A stretch of 64,000 nt of DNA from Chamaelirium japonicum (GCA_947650365.1 OX393550.1:72053478-72117477), one strand, 5' to 3'; shown: positions 12,693-26,402, counted from the first letter of the stretch. The notes: a model not told the origin generated them from the sequence alone. Numbers and translations: made by a program.

Positions 12693-15600
12693 AACTTAAA
12701 TTATATACAAATCGAGTACTCCTTTCTATAACACCCTCAAAGAAAATCTCGCCATACACCCTCTAAGTTTTAGGATCGCTACCAGACTCCTTAAACTTTG
12801 AGAGCCAAAATCGCTACCTATTTTCTCAGGACCCTAACCCGACAACTATAAATAAATTATATACAAATCAAGAACTCCTCCCAATAATACTCTTTAAGAG
12901 CCACGACATATGCCTCCTTATTTCTGGTATTGCTATAAGGCTTCCTATATTTTTTTAAGCCAAAATTGCTTCCTATTTTCTCCAAACTCCATCAGATAGC
13001 CATAAGTAATTATATACAAATCGAGTACTCCTCTCCAAAATAGCCTCCAAAAGCCATGCCATGTACCTTCCTATTTTTTGTATCACTACTAGACTCCCTA
13101 TATTTAGGGAGCCAAAATCGATCATAGTTTTCTCAGGACCCCCACCTGATAACCATTCATAAATTATATACAAATCGAGCACTCATCCCAAAATCACCCT
13201 CTAAGAGCCTCGTCATATGTCTCCCTATTAACCAAACTCCTAATATTTGGGAGCCAAAATCGTTCCCTATTTTCTCAAGACCCCCACACAATAATCATAA
13301 GTAAATTATATACAAATTGAGTACTCCTCTCTTAAACACCCTCTAAGAGCTTCAACACGTACCTTTTTTTTGGGGATCACTACTAGACTCCCTTTATTTT
13401 AGGAGCTAAAAACTATTCCTAATTTCTTAGAACCCAACAGCCATAAGTAAATTATAGAAAACTCTAACACTTCTTCCCAAAACACCCTCCAAGAGCCTCA
13501 CAAAGTGCCACCCTATATTTGGAAAAGCTATCAGACTCCCTATATTTGAGGAACTACGATCACTTCCTATTTTCTTAGGACCTTCACTTGATAGCTTTAA
13601 GTAAATTATATATAAATCAAACACTCCTTCCTAAAACACCTTTCAGGTACCTTATCACTTAACCACCAAAAGTAAATTATATTCAAATCGAGCACTCTTT
13701 CCTATAATATTCTCAAATAGCCTCTCCATACACCTTTATATTTTTTAGATTGCTATCGGACTCTTTATATTTGGAGAGCCAAAATCACTTCTTATTTTCT
13801 CAGGACCCTCACCTAACAACTATAAGTAAATTATCTATAAATCGAGCAATTCTGCCAAAAACCCATTCCAAGAGCCTCACCATGTGCCTTCCTATCTTTA
13901 GGATCACTCTCAGACTCCCAATATTAAAAAAATCAAAATAGCTGCCTATTTTTCTTAGGACCCCTACCAGATAATCATAAAAAAATTATATATAAATAAA
14001 GCACTCTTTTTCAAAATATCCTCCAAGAGCCTTGTCATGCACCTTCTTATTTTTGGGATCACTACTAGGCTCCCTACATTCGGGGAGCTAAAATCACTCC
14101 CTACTTTTTCTGGAGCCCCACCCGATAACCATAAGCAAATGGAGCACTTATCCTCAAAAGACCCTCCAAGAGCCTTTCCATCAGCCTTCCTATTTTTCTG
14201 ATCGCTACCAGACTCCCTACATTTGGAGAGTCAAAATTGCTCCATATTTTCTCAGGACCCCCACCCGACAATCATAAGTAAATTATATATAAACAGAGCA
14301 CTCCACCCTAAATCACCCTCCAAGTAACTCGCCATATTTCTCCCTATTGTTGAGATCACTAATAGACTCTCTATATTTGGAGAGCCAATATTGCTCTATA
14401 TTTTCTTAGGACCCCTACTCGAAAATCATAATTAAATTATATACAAATTGAGCACTACTCTCCAAAACACCATCCAAGAACCTCATCATATGTCTTCCAA
14501 TTTTAGGAATATCTACCAGACTCTCTATATTCAGGGAGCCAAAATCGCTTTCCTAATTTCTCGAGACCCCCACCCGATAACCATAAATAAATTATATACT
14601 AATCGAGCACTCCTTCCAAAATAACTTCTAAGAGCCACGCTATATGCCTTTTTTTATAGGGGATCGCTACCAGATTCCCTATATTTAGGGAGCCAAAATC
14701 GCTCCCTGTTTTATAAGGACCCCTACCTGACAATCATAAGTAAAATATATACAAATCAAGCACTCCTTTCCAAAATACCCTCTAAAAAACTTGCCATGTG
14801 CCTTTATATTTTTGGAATCATGATCAGACTTCCTATATTTAGGGAGGCAAAATCACTCTCTATTTTTTTAAGACTCATATCTGACAACCATAAGTAAATT
14901 ATATATAAATCGAGTACTCCTTCACCTTTAATAGCCTCACTTTGTGCCTTCCTATTTTTAGGATCACTACTAGACTTTCGATATTTGCAGAGCCATAATC
15001 GCTCCCTATTTACTCAGGACACTCACCTGATAACTATAAGTAAATTATATACAAATGAAGCACTTCTTCCCATAACACACTTAAAGAGATTTATCTTGCA
15101 TCTTCCTATTTTTGGGATCACTACCAGACTCCCTATATTTAGGGATCCAAAATCGTTCCCTATTTTCTCATGGCCCCTACCCAACAACCACAAGTAAATT
15201 ATATATAAATCTAGCCTTTCTTTCCAAAACATCCTCCCAGAGCCTCGCAAAGTGGCTCCCTATATTTGGTACCATAACCAAACTCCCTATATTTGGGGAG
15301 CTAAAATCGCTCCATATTTTCTTAGGACCCCCACTTAATAACTGTAAGCAAATTACATTCAAATCAAGCACTTCTCCCCAAAACACCCTCTAGGAACCTT
15401 ACTATGTGCCTTCCTATTTTTGCGACTTCTACTAGAATCCTTCTATATTTGGGAAGCCAAAATCACTCCCTATATCTCAGGACCCCCACCTGATAATCAT
15501 AAATAAATTAAATTCAAATCAAGTACTCCTTCCTATAATATCCTCAAACAACCTCGTCATACAACTCCCTATTTTTGGAATCGCTACCAGACTCCTTATA

Positions 15601-16902
15601 TTTGGGGAGCCAAAATCATTACGTATTTTTTTAGGAGTCCCATACAACTATAAATAAATTATCTATAAATCGACCACTTCTCCGAAAAATACCATGCAAA
15701 TGCCTCACCATGTACCTTCCTATTTTTGAAATCACTAATCGACTCTCTATATTTAAGAAGCTAAAATCGTTGCCTATTTATCTGAATTCTCACCCAACAA
15801 CGATAAGTAAATTGTATACAAATAGAGCACTCCTTTTCCAAAACACCCTCCAAGAGCTTTACTATATTCCTTCCTATTTCTGAGATCACTACGAGACTCC
15901 CATTATTTGGGGAGCCAAAATCGCTCCCTATTTTCTTAGCATACCGAATCGACAACCATAAGCAAATTATATACAAATAGAGCACTCATCCTCAAAACAC
16001 TCTCCAAGAACCTCGCTATGTACCTCTCTATTTTTTAGATCGATGCCAGACTTTCTATATTTGGGGAGCTAAAATTGCACCCTATTATCTTAGGACCCCT
16101 ACCCGATAATCATAAGTAAATCATATATTAATCGAGTACTCCTCTCTAAATCACCCTCTATGAGACTTGCCATGTGACTCCCTATATTTGGGATCGCAAA
16201 TAGATTCCCAATATTTGGGGAGACATTATCGCTCTCTATTTTTTTAGGACCCCTACTAAATAACCATAAGTAAATTATATACAAATCGAGCACTAGTCCC
16301 CAAAATACCCTCCAAGAGCATGTCCATGTGCCTTCCTATTTTTGGTATCGCTACCAAACTCTCAATATTATGGGAGCCAAAATCGTTTTCTAATTTCTCA
16401 GGACTCCTACTCGACAACCATAAGTAAATTATATACAAATCGAACACTCCTCCCAAAAATATCCTCTAATAGCCTTTTTAAATGCTTCTTTTTTATTAAG
16501 ATTACTACCAGACTTCCTACATTTGGGAGATAAAATAGCTCCATATTTTCTCTGGATCTCTACTCGATAATCATATATAAATTACATATAAATTGAGCAC
16601 TCCTTTCCAAAATACCCTCCAAGAATATCGACATGCATGTGTCTTCATATTTTTGGGATCGCTACCACACTACCTATATTTGGGAAGGCAAAATCGCTCT
16701 TTATTTCTCATAACTTCTACCTGAACCATAAGTAAATTATATACAAATCGAGCATTCCTCCCAAAACACCATTTAATAGCCATGCCATGTGCCTTTCTAT
16801 CTTTGGGATTGCTACTAAGTAGTCTATATTTAGAGATCCAAAATTGCTACCTACTTTCTTAGGAACCCCACCCGATAATTATAAATAAATTATATACAAA
16901 TC

Positions 16903-19834
16903 GAGCACTCTTTTCCATAACACCCTTAAAGAACTTCGCTATGCACCTCCCGATTTTTGGGATTGCTACCAGACACCCTATATTTATGGATCGAAAATCA
17001 CTTTCTATTTTCTTGGGACCCCTACGCAATAACCAAAAGTAAATTATATATAAATCAAGCATTCCTACCTAAAAATCACTCTAAAAGCCTCACTTTGTAT
17101 CTTCCTATTTTTGCGACCGCTACCAGACTCCCCCTATAATTGGGGAGCCAAAATCGCTCCCTATTTTCTCAAGACCCCCACCTGACAACCATAGGTAAAA
17201 TATATTCAAATCTGGTACTCCTACCCATAATAACCTTAAATAGTATCACCATATACCTCCCTATATTTGGGATCGCTACCAGACTCCTTACATTTGGAAA
17301 GCCAAAATCACTCCCTATTTTATCAGAACCCGCACACAATAACCATAAGTAAATTATCTATATATTGAGCACTCTTAAAAAAAAAACCACCTAAAGGCTC
17401 GCCATGTGCCTCCCTATTTTTGGGATCATTGTCATATTCCTTACATTTGGGAAGCCAAAATCGTTGCATATTTTCTCAGGACCCTCACTCAACAACCATA
17501 CATAAATTATATACAAATTGAGCAATTATTTCCAAAGAACCCTCCAAGATAGTCATAATGTGTTTTTTTTATTTTTGGGATTACTAATAGACTCTATATT
17601 TGGGGAGCTAATAATGCATTATATTTTGTTAGGACCCCTACACGATAGTTATAAGTAAATTATATACAAATCGAGCACTATTCTCTAATATACCTTTCAA
17701 AAGCATTGCCATTTGCATTTCTATCTTTGGAATAACTACCAGACTCCTAACATTTAGAGAGCCAAAATCACTTCCTAATTTATCGGGTCCCCCACTCGAT
17801 AGCTATAAGTAAATTATATATAAATCGAGCACTCCTCCCTAAAATACACTCTAAGAACCTCACCATATGCCTCCTTTTTTTAAAGATCGCTACCAGACTC
17901 CTTATATTCGGAGAGCCAAAATTGCTTCTTATTTTCTTAGGACCCCCACCTGCCAAGAACCTCGTCATGTGCCTTTATATTTTTGGGATCGTTACCAGAC
18001 TTCCTATATTTGGAGAGACAAAATCACTCTCTATTTTCTCCGGACTCCCACCCGATAATTATAAGTAAATTATATACAAATCGAGCACTTCTTATAAAAT
18101 ACTATTTAATAGCCTTGTCGTGTACCTTCTAATTTTTAGGATCCAAAATGACGCCCGACTTTCTCAGGACCTCTACCTGATAACTAAAATAAAATTATAT
18201 ACAAATCGAGCACTCCTTTCTATAACACCCTCAAAGAGCTTTGCCATGCACCTTCTTATTTTTCGAATTATTAATAGATCCCTATATTTAGGGACTCAAA
18301 ATCACTCCCTATTTTCATATCCCACCCATCCGACAACCACCCTACAACCATAAGTAAATTATATACAAATCGAGCATTCATCCTAAAAAAACCCTTCAAG
18401 AGCTTGTCTATGTGGCTCCCTATTTTTAGGATCACTACTATACTCCCTATATTTGAGGAGTCAAAATCATTTCCTATTTTCTCTGCAATCTTATCTGATA
18501 ATCATTAGTAAATTATATATAACTTGAATACTCCTCCCCAAAAAACCCTCTAATATCCTCGCCATGTGCCTTTTTTTTCGGAGCACAATTAGACTCCCTT
18601 TATTTGGAGAGCCAAAATCACTCCCTATTTTCTCAGAACCCTCACCTGATTACCATAAATAAATTATATACAAATCAACCACTTATTCAGAAAACACCCT
18701 TAAAAAGCCTCCCCATATGCCTCCTTATTTTTCGGATAGCTACCAGACTCCTTATATTTAGGGAGCCAAATTCGCTTCCTATTTTCTCAAGTTCCCCACC
18801 CGATAATAGTATATAAATTATGTATAAATAAAACACTCCTCCTTAAAATACCCTCCAAGAGCCTCGTTATGTGCCTTTCTATTTGTGAAATCGCTAACTG
18901 ACTCCTTACATTTGGGGAATCAATATCATTCTATATTTTCTAAGGACCTCCACCCAACAACCAAAAGTAAATTATATACAAATCGAGCACTACTTCCCAC
19001 AACACCTTTAAAGAGCCTCACCTTATACCTTACTATTTTTGGGACCGCTACTAGACTCCCTATATTTGGGGAACAAAATTCACTTTATATTAAAAACTAT
19101 AAGTAAATTATATACAAATTCGGCCCTCTTTTTAAAAAAACCTTCTCAGAGCCTCACCATGTGCGTTCATATTTTAGAGATCGCTACCAGACTCCATACA
19201 TTTGGCAAGTCAAAATCGTTCTTTATTTTTTAAGGACTTCCACTGGAGAACTATAAGTAAATTATATAGAAATCAAGTACTCCTTCCCAAAATATCCTCT
19301 AATAACCTCACTATGTGCCTTTATATTTTTAATATTAATACTAGACTCTTTATATTTAAGGATCCAAAATCGCTCCGGACCCTTAATCGATAACTATAAG
19401 TAAATTATATATAAATCGAGAACTCCTCTCCATAACACTCTAAAAGAGCCTCACTATGGACCTCTCTAGTTTTGTCATCGTTACTAGACTTCTTATATTT
19501 GGGGTGTCAAAATTGCTCCCTATTTTATCAGGACCCCCTACCTAATAATTATAGTAAAATATCTATAAATCAAGCACACCTTCCAAAAATATCCTATAAG
19601 AGTCTCACCATATGCCACCTTATTTTTAGAATCACTACCAGACTTTCTATATTTATGGATCCAAAATCGCCCCCTATTTTCTCAGGACCCCCACCTAATA
19701 ACCATAAATAAATTATCTACAAATCAAGCACTCCTATCCGAAATACCCTCTAAGAGTCTGCTATGTCTCTTTCTCTTTTTGGGATTACAACTAGACTCCT
19801 TATATTTGGTGAGCCAAAATAGCTTCCTATTTTC
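16903..19834 (-). repeat. Decayed A monomers, partial third copy, up to the orientation switch
   Basis: From 16,903 the order resembles 15,057 onward: monomers with TATGCACCTCC, then TTTTTGCGAC, then TATATTCAAAT. One monomer is missing, because the offset falls from about 1,846 to about 1,689. Resemblance continues less clearly past 17,350. Truncated monomers are frequent from about 17,940: CCCACCTG joins directly to CCAAGAACCTCG near 17,952, the central segment is missing near 18,140, and TTCTCAGGA segments are missing near 19,085 and 19,375. No gene is present. Confidence 0.6.
19556..19834 (-). repeat. Paralogue of window bases 1-277
   Basis: This stretch matches the first 277 bases of the window at an offset of 19,555-19,557. 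Shared private text includes AAAATATCTA followed by AAATCAAG, CCTATAAGAGTCTCACCATA against CCTATAAAAGTCTCACCATG, and CTATGTCTCTTTCTCTTTTT against the same text with one change, followed by GGGATTACAACTAGACTCC and GGTGAGCCAAAAT. The similarity stops exactly where the orientation switch begins, and the left copy carries on as an intact A monomer. Confidence 0.8.
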
Positions 19835-19846
19835 GTGGGGTTTTAA
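19826..19846. other. Inversion junction between satellite blocks
   Basis: Up to about 19,834 the text is A-type on the minus strand, ending in GCTTCCTATTTTC. From there it is B-type on the plus strand, beginning with GTGGGGTTTTAAAAAAAATA, which corresponds to GGTGGGGGTTCAAAAAAAAT in other B monomers. The intact paralogue at positions 264-290 shows the A monomer continuing into CTATTTTCTCAGGACC, which fixes the break to within two or three bases. Because both sides are the same family in opposite orientation, GAGCCAAAATAG on the left faces a near-complement AAATAGTTTTGGCTC on the right, giving an imperfect palindrome around the join. Confidence 0.9.
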
Positions 19847-22800
19847 AAAAAATATAAAATAGTTTTGGCTCCCTAAATATAGGGAGTCCAGTAGTAATTC
19901 GAAAATATAGATCATATTATGAGGCTCTTAGAGGGTATTTTAGGGAGGAGTACTCGATTGCATATAATTTCTTTTAGGTTATTGGGTGGGCGTTCAAAAA
20001 AAATATGGAGCAGTTTTGGCTAACTAAATATAGGGAGTCTAGTAGTAATCCTAAAAATAGAAAGGCATATTGCGAGACTCTTAAAGGGTGTTTTAGGGAG
20101 GAGTGCTTGATTTATTTATAATTTACTTATGATTTTGGGGTATTTTTGGAAGGCAATGGCGAGGCTCTTCGAGGGTGTTTTGGGGAGAAATGCTCGATTG
20201 TATATAATTTTTTTATGGTTATCGGGAAGGGGTTCAAAAAAAAAGGTTGCTGTTTTGGCTCCCTAAATATATTGAGTCTAGTAGCAATCCAAAATATATA
20301 GAGCATATTATGAGGCTGTTAGAGGGTGTTTTAGGGAGAAGTGCTTGATTGTATATTATTCACTTTAGGTTGTCCTGTGGGGGTTCAAAAAAAATATGGT
20401 GCATTTTTGACTCCCTAAATATAGGGAGTCTAGTAGCAATCCCAAAAATAGAGAGAATATTGCAAGGCTCTTAGAGGGTATTTTAGGGAGGAGTGCTTAA
20501 TTATATATAATTTACTTAAAATTATCGGGTAGGGGTTAAAAAAAAATATATACTGGTTTTTCCTCCCAAAATATAGGGAGTTTAGTAGCTATCCAAATAA
20601 TAGAGAACATATTGCGAGGCTATTAGATGGTGTTTTTGGGAGGAATGCTTAATTGTATATTATTTAGTTAAGGTTATTAGGTGGGTGTTCAATAAAAATA
20701 TAGAGCAGTTTTGGCTCTCAAAATATAGGGAGTCAAATAGCAATCCCAAAAATAGAGAGCATATTGTGAGGCTCTTAGAGGGTGTTTTAGGGAGGAGTGC
20801 TTGATTATATATAATTTACTTAAGGTTATAGGGTGGGAGTTCAAAAAAAATATGAAGTGATTTTGGCTCCCTAAATATAGGGAGTCTAGTAGCAATCCCA
20901 AAAATAGAGAGGCATGTTGTGAGGTTCTTAGAAGGTGTTCTAGGGAGGCGTGCTGGATTTATATATAATTTACTTATGATTTTAGGGTGTTTTTGGGAGG
21001 CAATTGTGAGGCTCTTAGAGTATGTTTTGGAGAGGAATGCTCAATTGAGTATAATTACTTAAGGTTGTCGGATGGGTATTCAAACAAAATATGGAGTGGT
21101 TTTGGCTCCAAAAATATAAGGAGTTTAGTAGCAATCCCAAAAAATAGAGAGTATATTGCGAGGCTTTTAGAGGGTATTTTAGGGAGGAGTACTCAATCGA
21201 ATATAATTTACCTTAGGTTATCGAGTGGGGGTTCAAAAATAATATGGAGTGGTTTTGGCTCCTTAAATATAGGGAGTCTAGTAGCAATCCTAAAAATAGA
21301 GAGGCATATTACTAGACTCTTAGAGGGTATTTTAGAAAAGAGTGCTTGATTTATATATAATTTACTTAAGATTTTTGGGAGTTTTTGGGAGGCAATGGCG
21401 AGGCTCTTAGAGGGTATTTTTGGGAGGAATGCTCGATTATATATAATATACTTAAGGTTAACGGGTGAGGGTTCAAAAAAAATATAGAACGGTTTTGGCT
21501 CCCAAAATATAGGGAGTCTAGTAGTAATCCCAAAAATTGAGAGCATATTACAAGGCACTTAGAGGGTGTTTCAGGAAAGAGTGCTCGATTGTATATAATT
21601 TACTTAAGGTTATCGTGTGGGCGTTCAAAAAATATATGGAGCGATTTTGGCTCCCTAAATATACGGAGTCTAGTAGCAATCCTAACAATAGAAAGGCATA
21701 TTGCGAGTTTCTTAGCGGGAGTTTAAGGGAGGAGTGTTTGATTTATATATAGTTTACTAATAATTTTAGGGTATTTTTGGCAAGAAATGGCGAGGCTCTT
21801 GAAGTGTGTTTTTGGGAGGAATGCTTGATTGTATATAATTTATTTAAGGTTATTGGGTGGGGTTTTAAAAAACCTATAGAGTAGTTTTGGCTCCCTAAAT
21901 ATAGGGAGTTAAGTTGCAAACCCAAAAATAGAGAGCATATTATGTCTTTTAGAGGGTATTTTAGGGAGGAGTACTTGTTTATATATAATTCACTTAAGGT
22001 TGTCGAATGGGGGTTCAAAAAAAATATAGGGTGATTTTGGCTCCCAAAATATAGGGAGTCTAGTAGCAATCCCAAAAATATATAGCATATTCAGAGGCTC
22101 TTAGAGGGTATTTTAGGGAGGAGTGGTTGATTGTATATAATTTACTTAAGGTTGTCGAGTGGGGGTTTAAAAAAATTATAGAGCGGTTTTGGCTCCCTAA
22201 ATATAAGGAGTCTAGTAGCAATCCTAAAAATAGGGAGCATATTTTGAGGCTATTAGAGCATGTTTTTAGGGGGAATGCTCGATTGTATATAATTATTTAA
22301 AGTTGTTGAGTGGGGGTTCAAAAAAAATATGGAGCAGTTTTGGGTCCCTAAATATAGGGAGTCTAGTAGCAATCCCAAAAGTAGAGAGCATATTAAGCTC
22401 TATGAGGGTGTTAGGGAGGAGTGCTCGATTGTATATAATTTACTTAAGGTTGTCTGGTGGGGGTTAAAAAAAAATATAGAGCAGTTTTGGCTCCCTAAAT
22501 ATAGGAAAACTAGTATCAATCCCAAAAATAGAGAGGCATATTGCGAGGATCTTAGAGGGTGTTTTAGGAAGGAGTGCTTGATTTGTATATAATATACTTA
22601 TGATTTTAGGGTATTTTTGGGAGGTAATGGCCAGACTCTTTAAAGATGTTTTTGGGAGGAATGCTCGATTGTGTATAATTTACTTAAGATTGTCGGGTTA
22701 GGATTCAAACAAAATATGGAACGGTTTTGGCTCTCTAAATATAGGAAGTCTAGTAGCAATCCCAAAAAATAGAGAGACATATTGCGAGGCTCTTTGAGGG

Positions 22801-24805
22801 TGTTTTAAAAAGGAGTGTTTGATTTATATATAATTTACTGATAATTTTTGGATATTTTTGGGAGGCAATGGTGAGGCTCTTAGAGAGTGTTTTTGGAAGG
22901 AATGCTCGATTGTATAATTTACTTAAGGTTGACAGGTGGTGGTTGAAAAAAAATATAGAATCGTTTTTGCACCCTAAATATAGGGAGTTTAGTAGCAATC
23001 CCAAAAATAAAGAGCATATTACCATGCTCTTATACCGTATTTTAGGAAGAAGTGCTCTATTATACATAATTTACTTAAGGTTGTCGGGTAGGCATTCAAA
23101 TAAAATATAGAGCAGATTTGGCTCCCTAATTATAGGGAGTCCAGTAGCAATCCCAAAAATAGAAAGGCATATTACGAGTCTCTTAGAGGGTGTTTTAGGG
23201 AGGAGTGCTTGATTTATATATAATTTACTTATGATTTTAGGGTGATTTTGGGAGAATTGCTCGATTGTATATAATTTACTTAAGGTTGTCAAGTGGGTGT
23301 TCAAAAAAAATATAGAGTGGTTTTGGCTCCATAAATATAGGAAGTTTAGTAGTAATCCCAAAAATATAGAACATATTACGAGGCTCTTAGAGGGTATTTT
23401 AGGGAGGAGTGCTCGATTGTATATAATTCCCTTAAGGTTATCCGGTGGGGGTTCAAAAAAAATATAGAGCAGTTTTGGCTCCCTAAATATAGGGAGTCTA
23501 GTAGCAATCCTAAAAATAAAGAGCATATTGCGAGACTCTTAGAGGGTATTTTACGGAGGACTGCTCGATTGTATATAATTTACTTAATATTGTCGAGTGG
23601 AGGTTCAAAAAAAATAGGGAACAATTTTGCCTCCCTAAATATAGGGAGTCTAGTAGCAATCCCAAAAATAGAGAGCATATTGCGAGGCTATTAGATGGTC
23701 TTTTTGGAAAGAATGCTCGATTTTATATAATTTACTTATGGTTGTCGGGTGGGGGTTCAAAAAAATATGGAGCAATTTTGTCTCTCTAAATCTAGCGAGT
23801 CTGTAGCAATCCCAAAAATAGAGAGCATATTGCGAGGCTTTTAGAGGGTGTTTTAGAGAGGAGTGCTCAATTATATAAAATTTACTTAAGGTTGTCGGGT
23901 AGAGGTTCAAAAAAAATATAGAGCGATTTTGGTTCCCTAAATATAAGGAGTCTAGTAGCAATCCAAAAAATAGAGTGGTTTATTGCGAGGCTCTTAGAGG
24001 GTGTTTTAGCGAGGAGTGCTTGATTTATATATAATTTACTTATAATTTTAGAGTGTTTTTGGGAGGCAATGGCGAGGCTCTTAGAGGGTATTTTTGGAAG
24101 GAATACACGATTATGTATAATTTACTTAAGGTTGTCGAGTGGGGGTTAAAACATAATATGGAGCGGGTTTGGCTCCCTAAATATAGGGAGTGTAGTAGTA
24201 ATCACAAAAGATAGTGATCATATTGCGAAACACTTATTGGGTGTTTTAGGGAGGAGTGCACAAACGTATATAAATTACTTAAGGTTATCGGGTGGGGATT
24301 CAAAAAAAATATGGAGCGATTTTGGTTCCCTAAATATAAGGAGTCTAGTAATAATCCTTAAAATAGAGAGGCATATTGCGAGGCTCTTAGAGGGTGTTTT
24401 AGGATGGAGTGCTTGATTTATATATAATTTACTTATAATTTTTGGATGTTTTTAGGTAGCAATAGCGATGCTTTTAGAGCGTGTTTTTGGAAGAAATGCT
24501 CGGTTATATATAATTTACTAAAGGTTAACGAGTGGGGGTTAAAAAAAAATATAGAGTGGTTTTGGCTTATTAATAATAGGGAGTCTAGTAGAAATTCCAA
24601 AAATAGAAAGCATATTACCAGGCACATAAAGGGTATTTTAAGAAGGAGTGCTCGATTTTATATAATTTATATAAGGTTGTCGGGAGGGCTTTCAAAAAAA
24701 ATATATAGCGATTTTGGCTTTCTAAATATAAGGAGTCTAGTAGCAATCCCAAAAATAGAAAGACATATTGTGAGTCTCTTAGAGGGTATTTTAGGGAGGA
24801 GTGCT

Positions 24806-24807
<2 letters not shown>

Positions 24808-24872
<65 letters not shown>
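24808..24872. repeat. (TA)n microsatellite, about 65 bp
   Basis: A pure alternating AT run that replaces the normal TTTATATATAA at the 3' end of the monomer just before an S element. The host module is about 56 bp longer than the usual 390 bp, which matches expansion of the resident TATATATA seed. Confidence 0.97.
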
Positions 24873-24879
<7 letters not shown>

Positions 24880-26344
24880 TATGATTTTATGGTGTTTTTG
24901 GGTGGCAATAGCCAGGCTCTTAGAGGGTGTTTTTAGGAGGAATTCTCGATTGTATATAATTTAATTAAGGATATCTGATTGGGTTCAAAAAAAATATAGA
25001 GCAGTTTTGGTTCTCTAAATATAGGGAGTCTAGTAGCAATCCCAAAAATAAAGAGCATATTATGAGTCTCTTAGAGGGTGTTTTAGGGTGGAGTGCTCGA
25101 TTGTATATAATTCACTTAAGGTTGCCGAGTGAGGGTTTAATAAAAATATAGGACGATTTTGGCTCTCTAAATATAGGGAGTCTAATAACAATCGCAAAAA
25201 TAGAGAACGTATTGTGAGTCTCTTAGAGGGTGTTTAAGGGAAAACTGCTTGATTATATATAATTTACTTAAGGTTGTTGTGTAGGGGTTCAAAAAAAATA
25301 TAGAGTGGTTTTGGCTCCCTAAATATAAGGAGTCTAGTAGCAATCCTAAAAATAGAGACCATATTGCAAGGCTATTAGAGGGTATTTTTATGACGAATGC
25401 TCGATTGTATATAATTTACTTAAGGTTGTCGGGTGGGGGTTCAAAGAAAATATGGCTCAGTTTTGGCTGCCTAAATATAGGAAGTCTAGTAGCAATCCCA
25501 AAATTAGATAGCATATTAGGCTCTTAGAGGGTGTTTTAGGGAGGAGTGCTCGATTGCAAATAATTTACTTAAAGTTGTCGGGTGGGGGTTCTAAAAAATT
25601 ATGGTGCGGTTTTGGCTCCCTAAATATAGGGAGTCTAGTAGCAATCCCAAAAATAGAGAGGTTTATTGCGAGGCTCTTAAATAGGGTTTTAGGGAGGAGT
25701 ATTTGATTTATATATAATTTACATATGATTTTGGGGTATTTTTAGGAGGCAATGGCGAGGCTCTTAGAGGGTGTTTTTGGGAGGAATGCTTGATTGTGTT
25801 TAATTTACTTAAGATTATCGGGTGAGGGTTCAAACAAAATATGGAGCGATTTTGGCTCACTAAATATAGAGAGTCAAGTAGCAATCCTAAAAAATAAAGA
25901 GCATATTGCGAGACTTTTAAAGAGTGTTTTAGGGTGGAATACTCAATTGTATATAATTTACTTAAGGTTGTCGGGTGGGGGTTCAAAAAAAAAATGGAGC
26001 GGTTTTGGCTCCTTAAATATAGGGAGTCTATAAGCAATCCCAAAAATAGAGAGGTATACTGCGAGGCTCTTAGAGGGTATTTTAGGTTGCAGTGCTTGAT
26101 TTATATATAATTTACTTATGATTTTACGGTGTTTTAGGGAGGCAATGGCGTAGCTCTTAGAGGGTGTTTTTGGAAGGAATGCTTGATTATATATAATTTA
26201 CTAAAGGTTGTATGGTGGGGGTTTAAAAAAAATATAGAGTAGTTTTTGATCCCTAAATATAAGGAGTCTAGTAATAATCCCAAAAATAGATAGCATACTA
26301 CGAGGCTCTAAGAAAGTGTTTTAGAGATGAATGCTCGATTGTAT

Positions 26345-26402
26345 ATAATTTAGTAATAATTATCGGGTGGGAGTCTTGAGAAATTCGGATTAATTTTTGG
26401 GA
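26345..26402 (+). repeat. Truncated A-type monomer in B array
   Basis: TCGGGTGGGAGTCTTGAGAA followed by ATTCGGATTAATTTTTGGGA. The first part is the A-type CTTGAGAAATT segment. The central part of the monomer, with the hairpin and GCGATCCC segment, is deleted relative to the five other A-type copies in this block. The containing module is 619 bp instead of about 694. Confidence 0.7.

Larger units (their letters stand above)
9803..16902 (-). repeat. Large tandem duplication, copy 2 (about 7.1 kb of A monomers)
   Basis: Direct tandem copy of 3,111-9,802, with no spacer. The join falls in the conserved GAGCACTC landmark: upstream text (CTACCTACTTTCTTAAGAAC, near 9,760) matches the end of copy 2 near 16,850, and downstream text (AAAATATCTCCTAAGAGCAT) matches the start of copy 1 near 3,125. 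The copy is 408 bp longer. Of this, 306 bp is an internal two-monomer tandem duplication (10,270-10,881) and 94 bp is sequence deleted from copy 1. The remaining difference is small indels. Confidence 0.85.
1..19834 (-). repeat. Satellite array, subfamily A (left block)
   Basis: An uninterrupted head-to-tail array of monomers of about 153-155 bp. Recurring landmarks on the plus strand, in order, are TAAGTAAATTATATACAAAT, GAGCACTCCT, a run like CCCAAAATACCCTCCAAGAG, CTCGCCATGTGCC, TCCCTATTTTTGGGATCGCT, ACCAGACTCCCTATATTTGG, GGAGCCAAAATCGCTCCC, TATTTTCTCAGGACCCCCAC and CCGATAACCA. The strand is given as minus because the reverse complement aligns with the right-hand block. Subfamily A is recognised by CTATTTTCTCAGGA, where subfamily B has an A8 tract. 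Neighbouring monomers differ at many positions, and small deletions within monomers are common. No gene is supported: the short open frames recur from monomer to monomer because the repeat has few stops in several frames. The array runs off the left edge of the window. Confidence 0.95.

Noticed and set aside
19780-19900. Inverted repeat at the junction as a foldback transposon or transposon terminus
   Set aside because: Both arms are ordinary satellite monomers of opposite orientation. No transposon-specific sequence or target-site duplication is visible.
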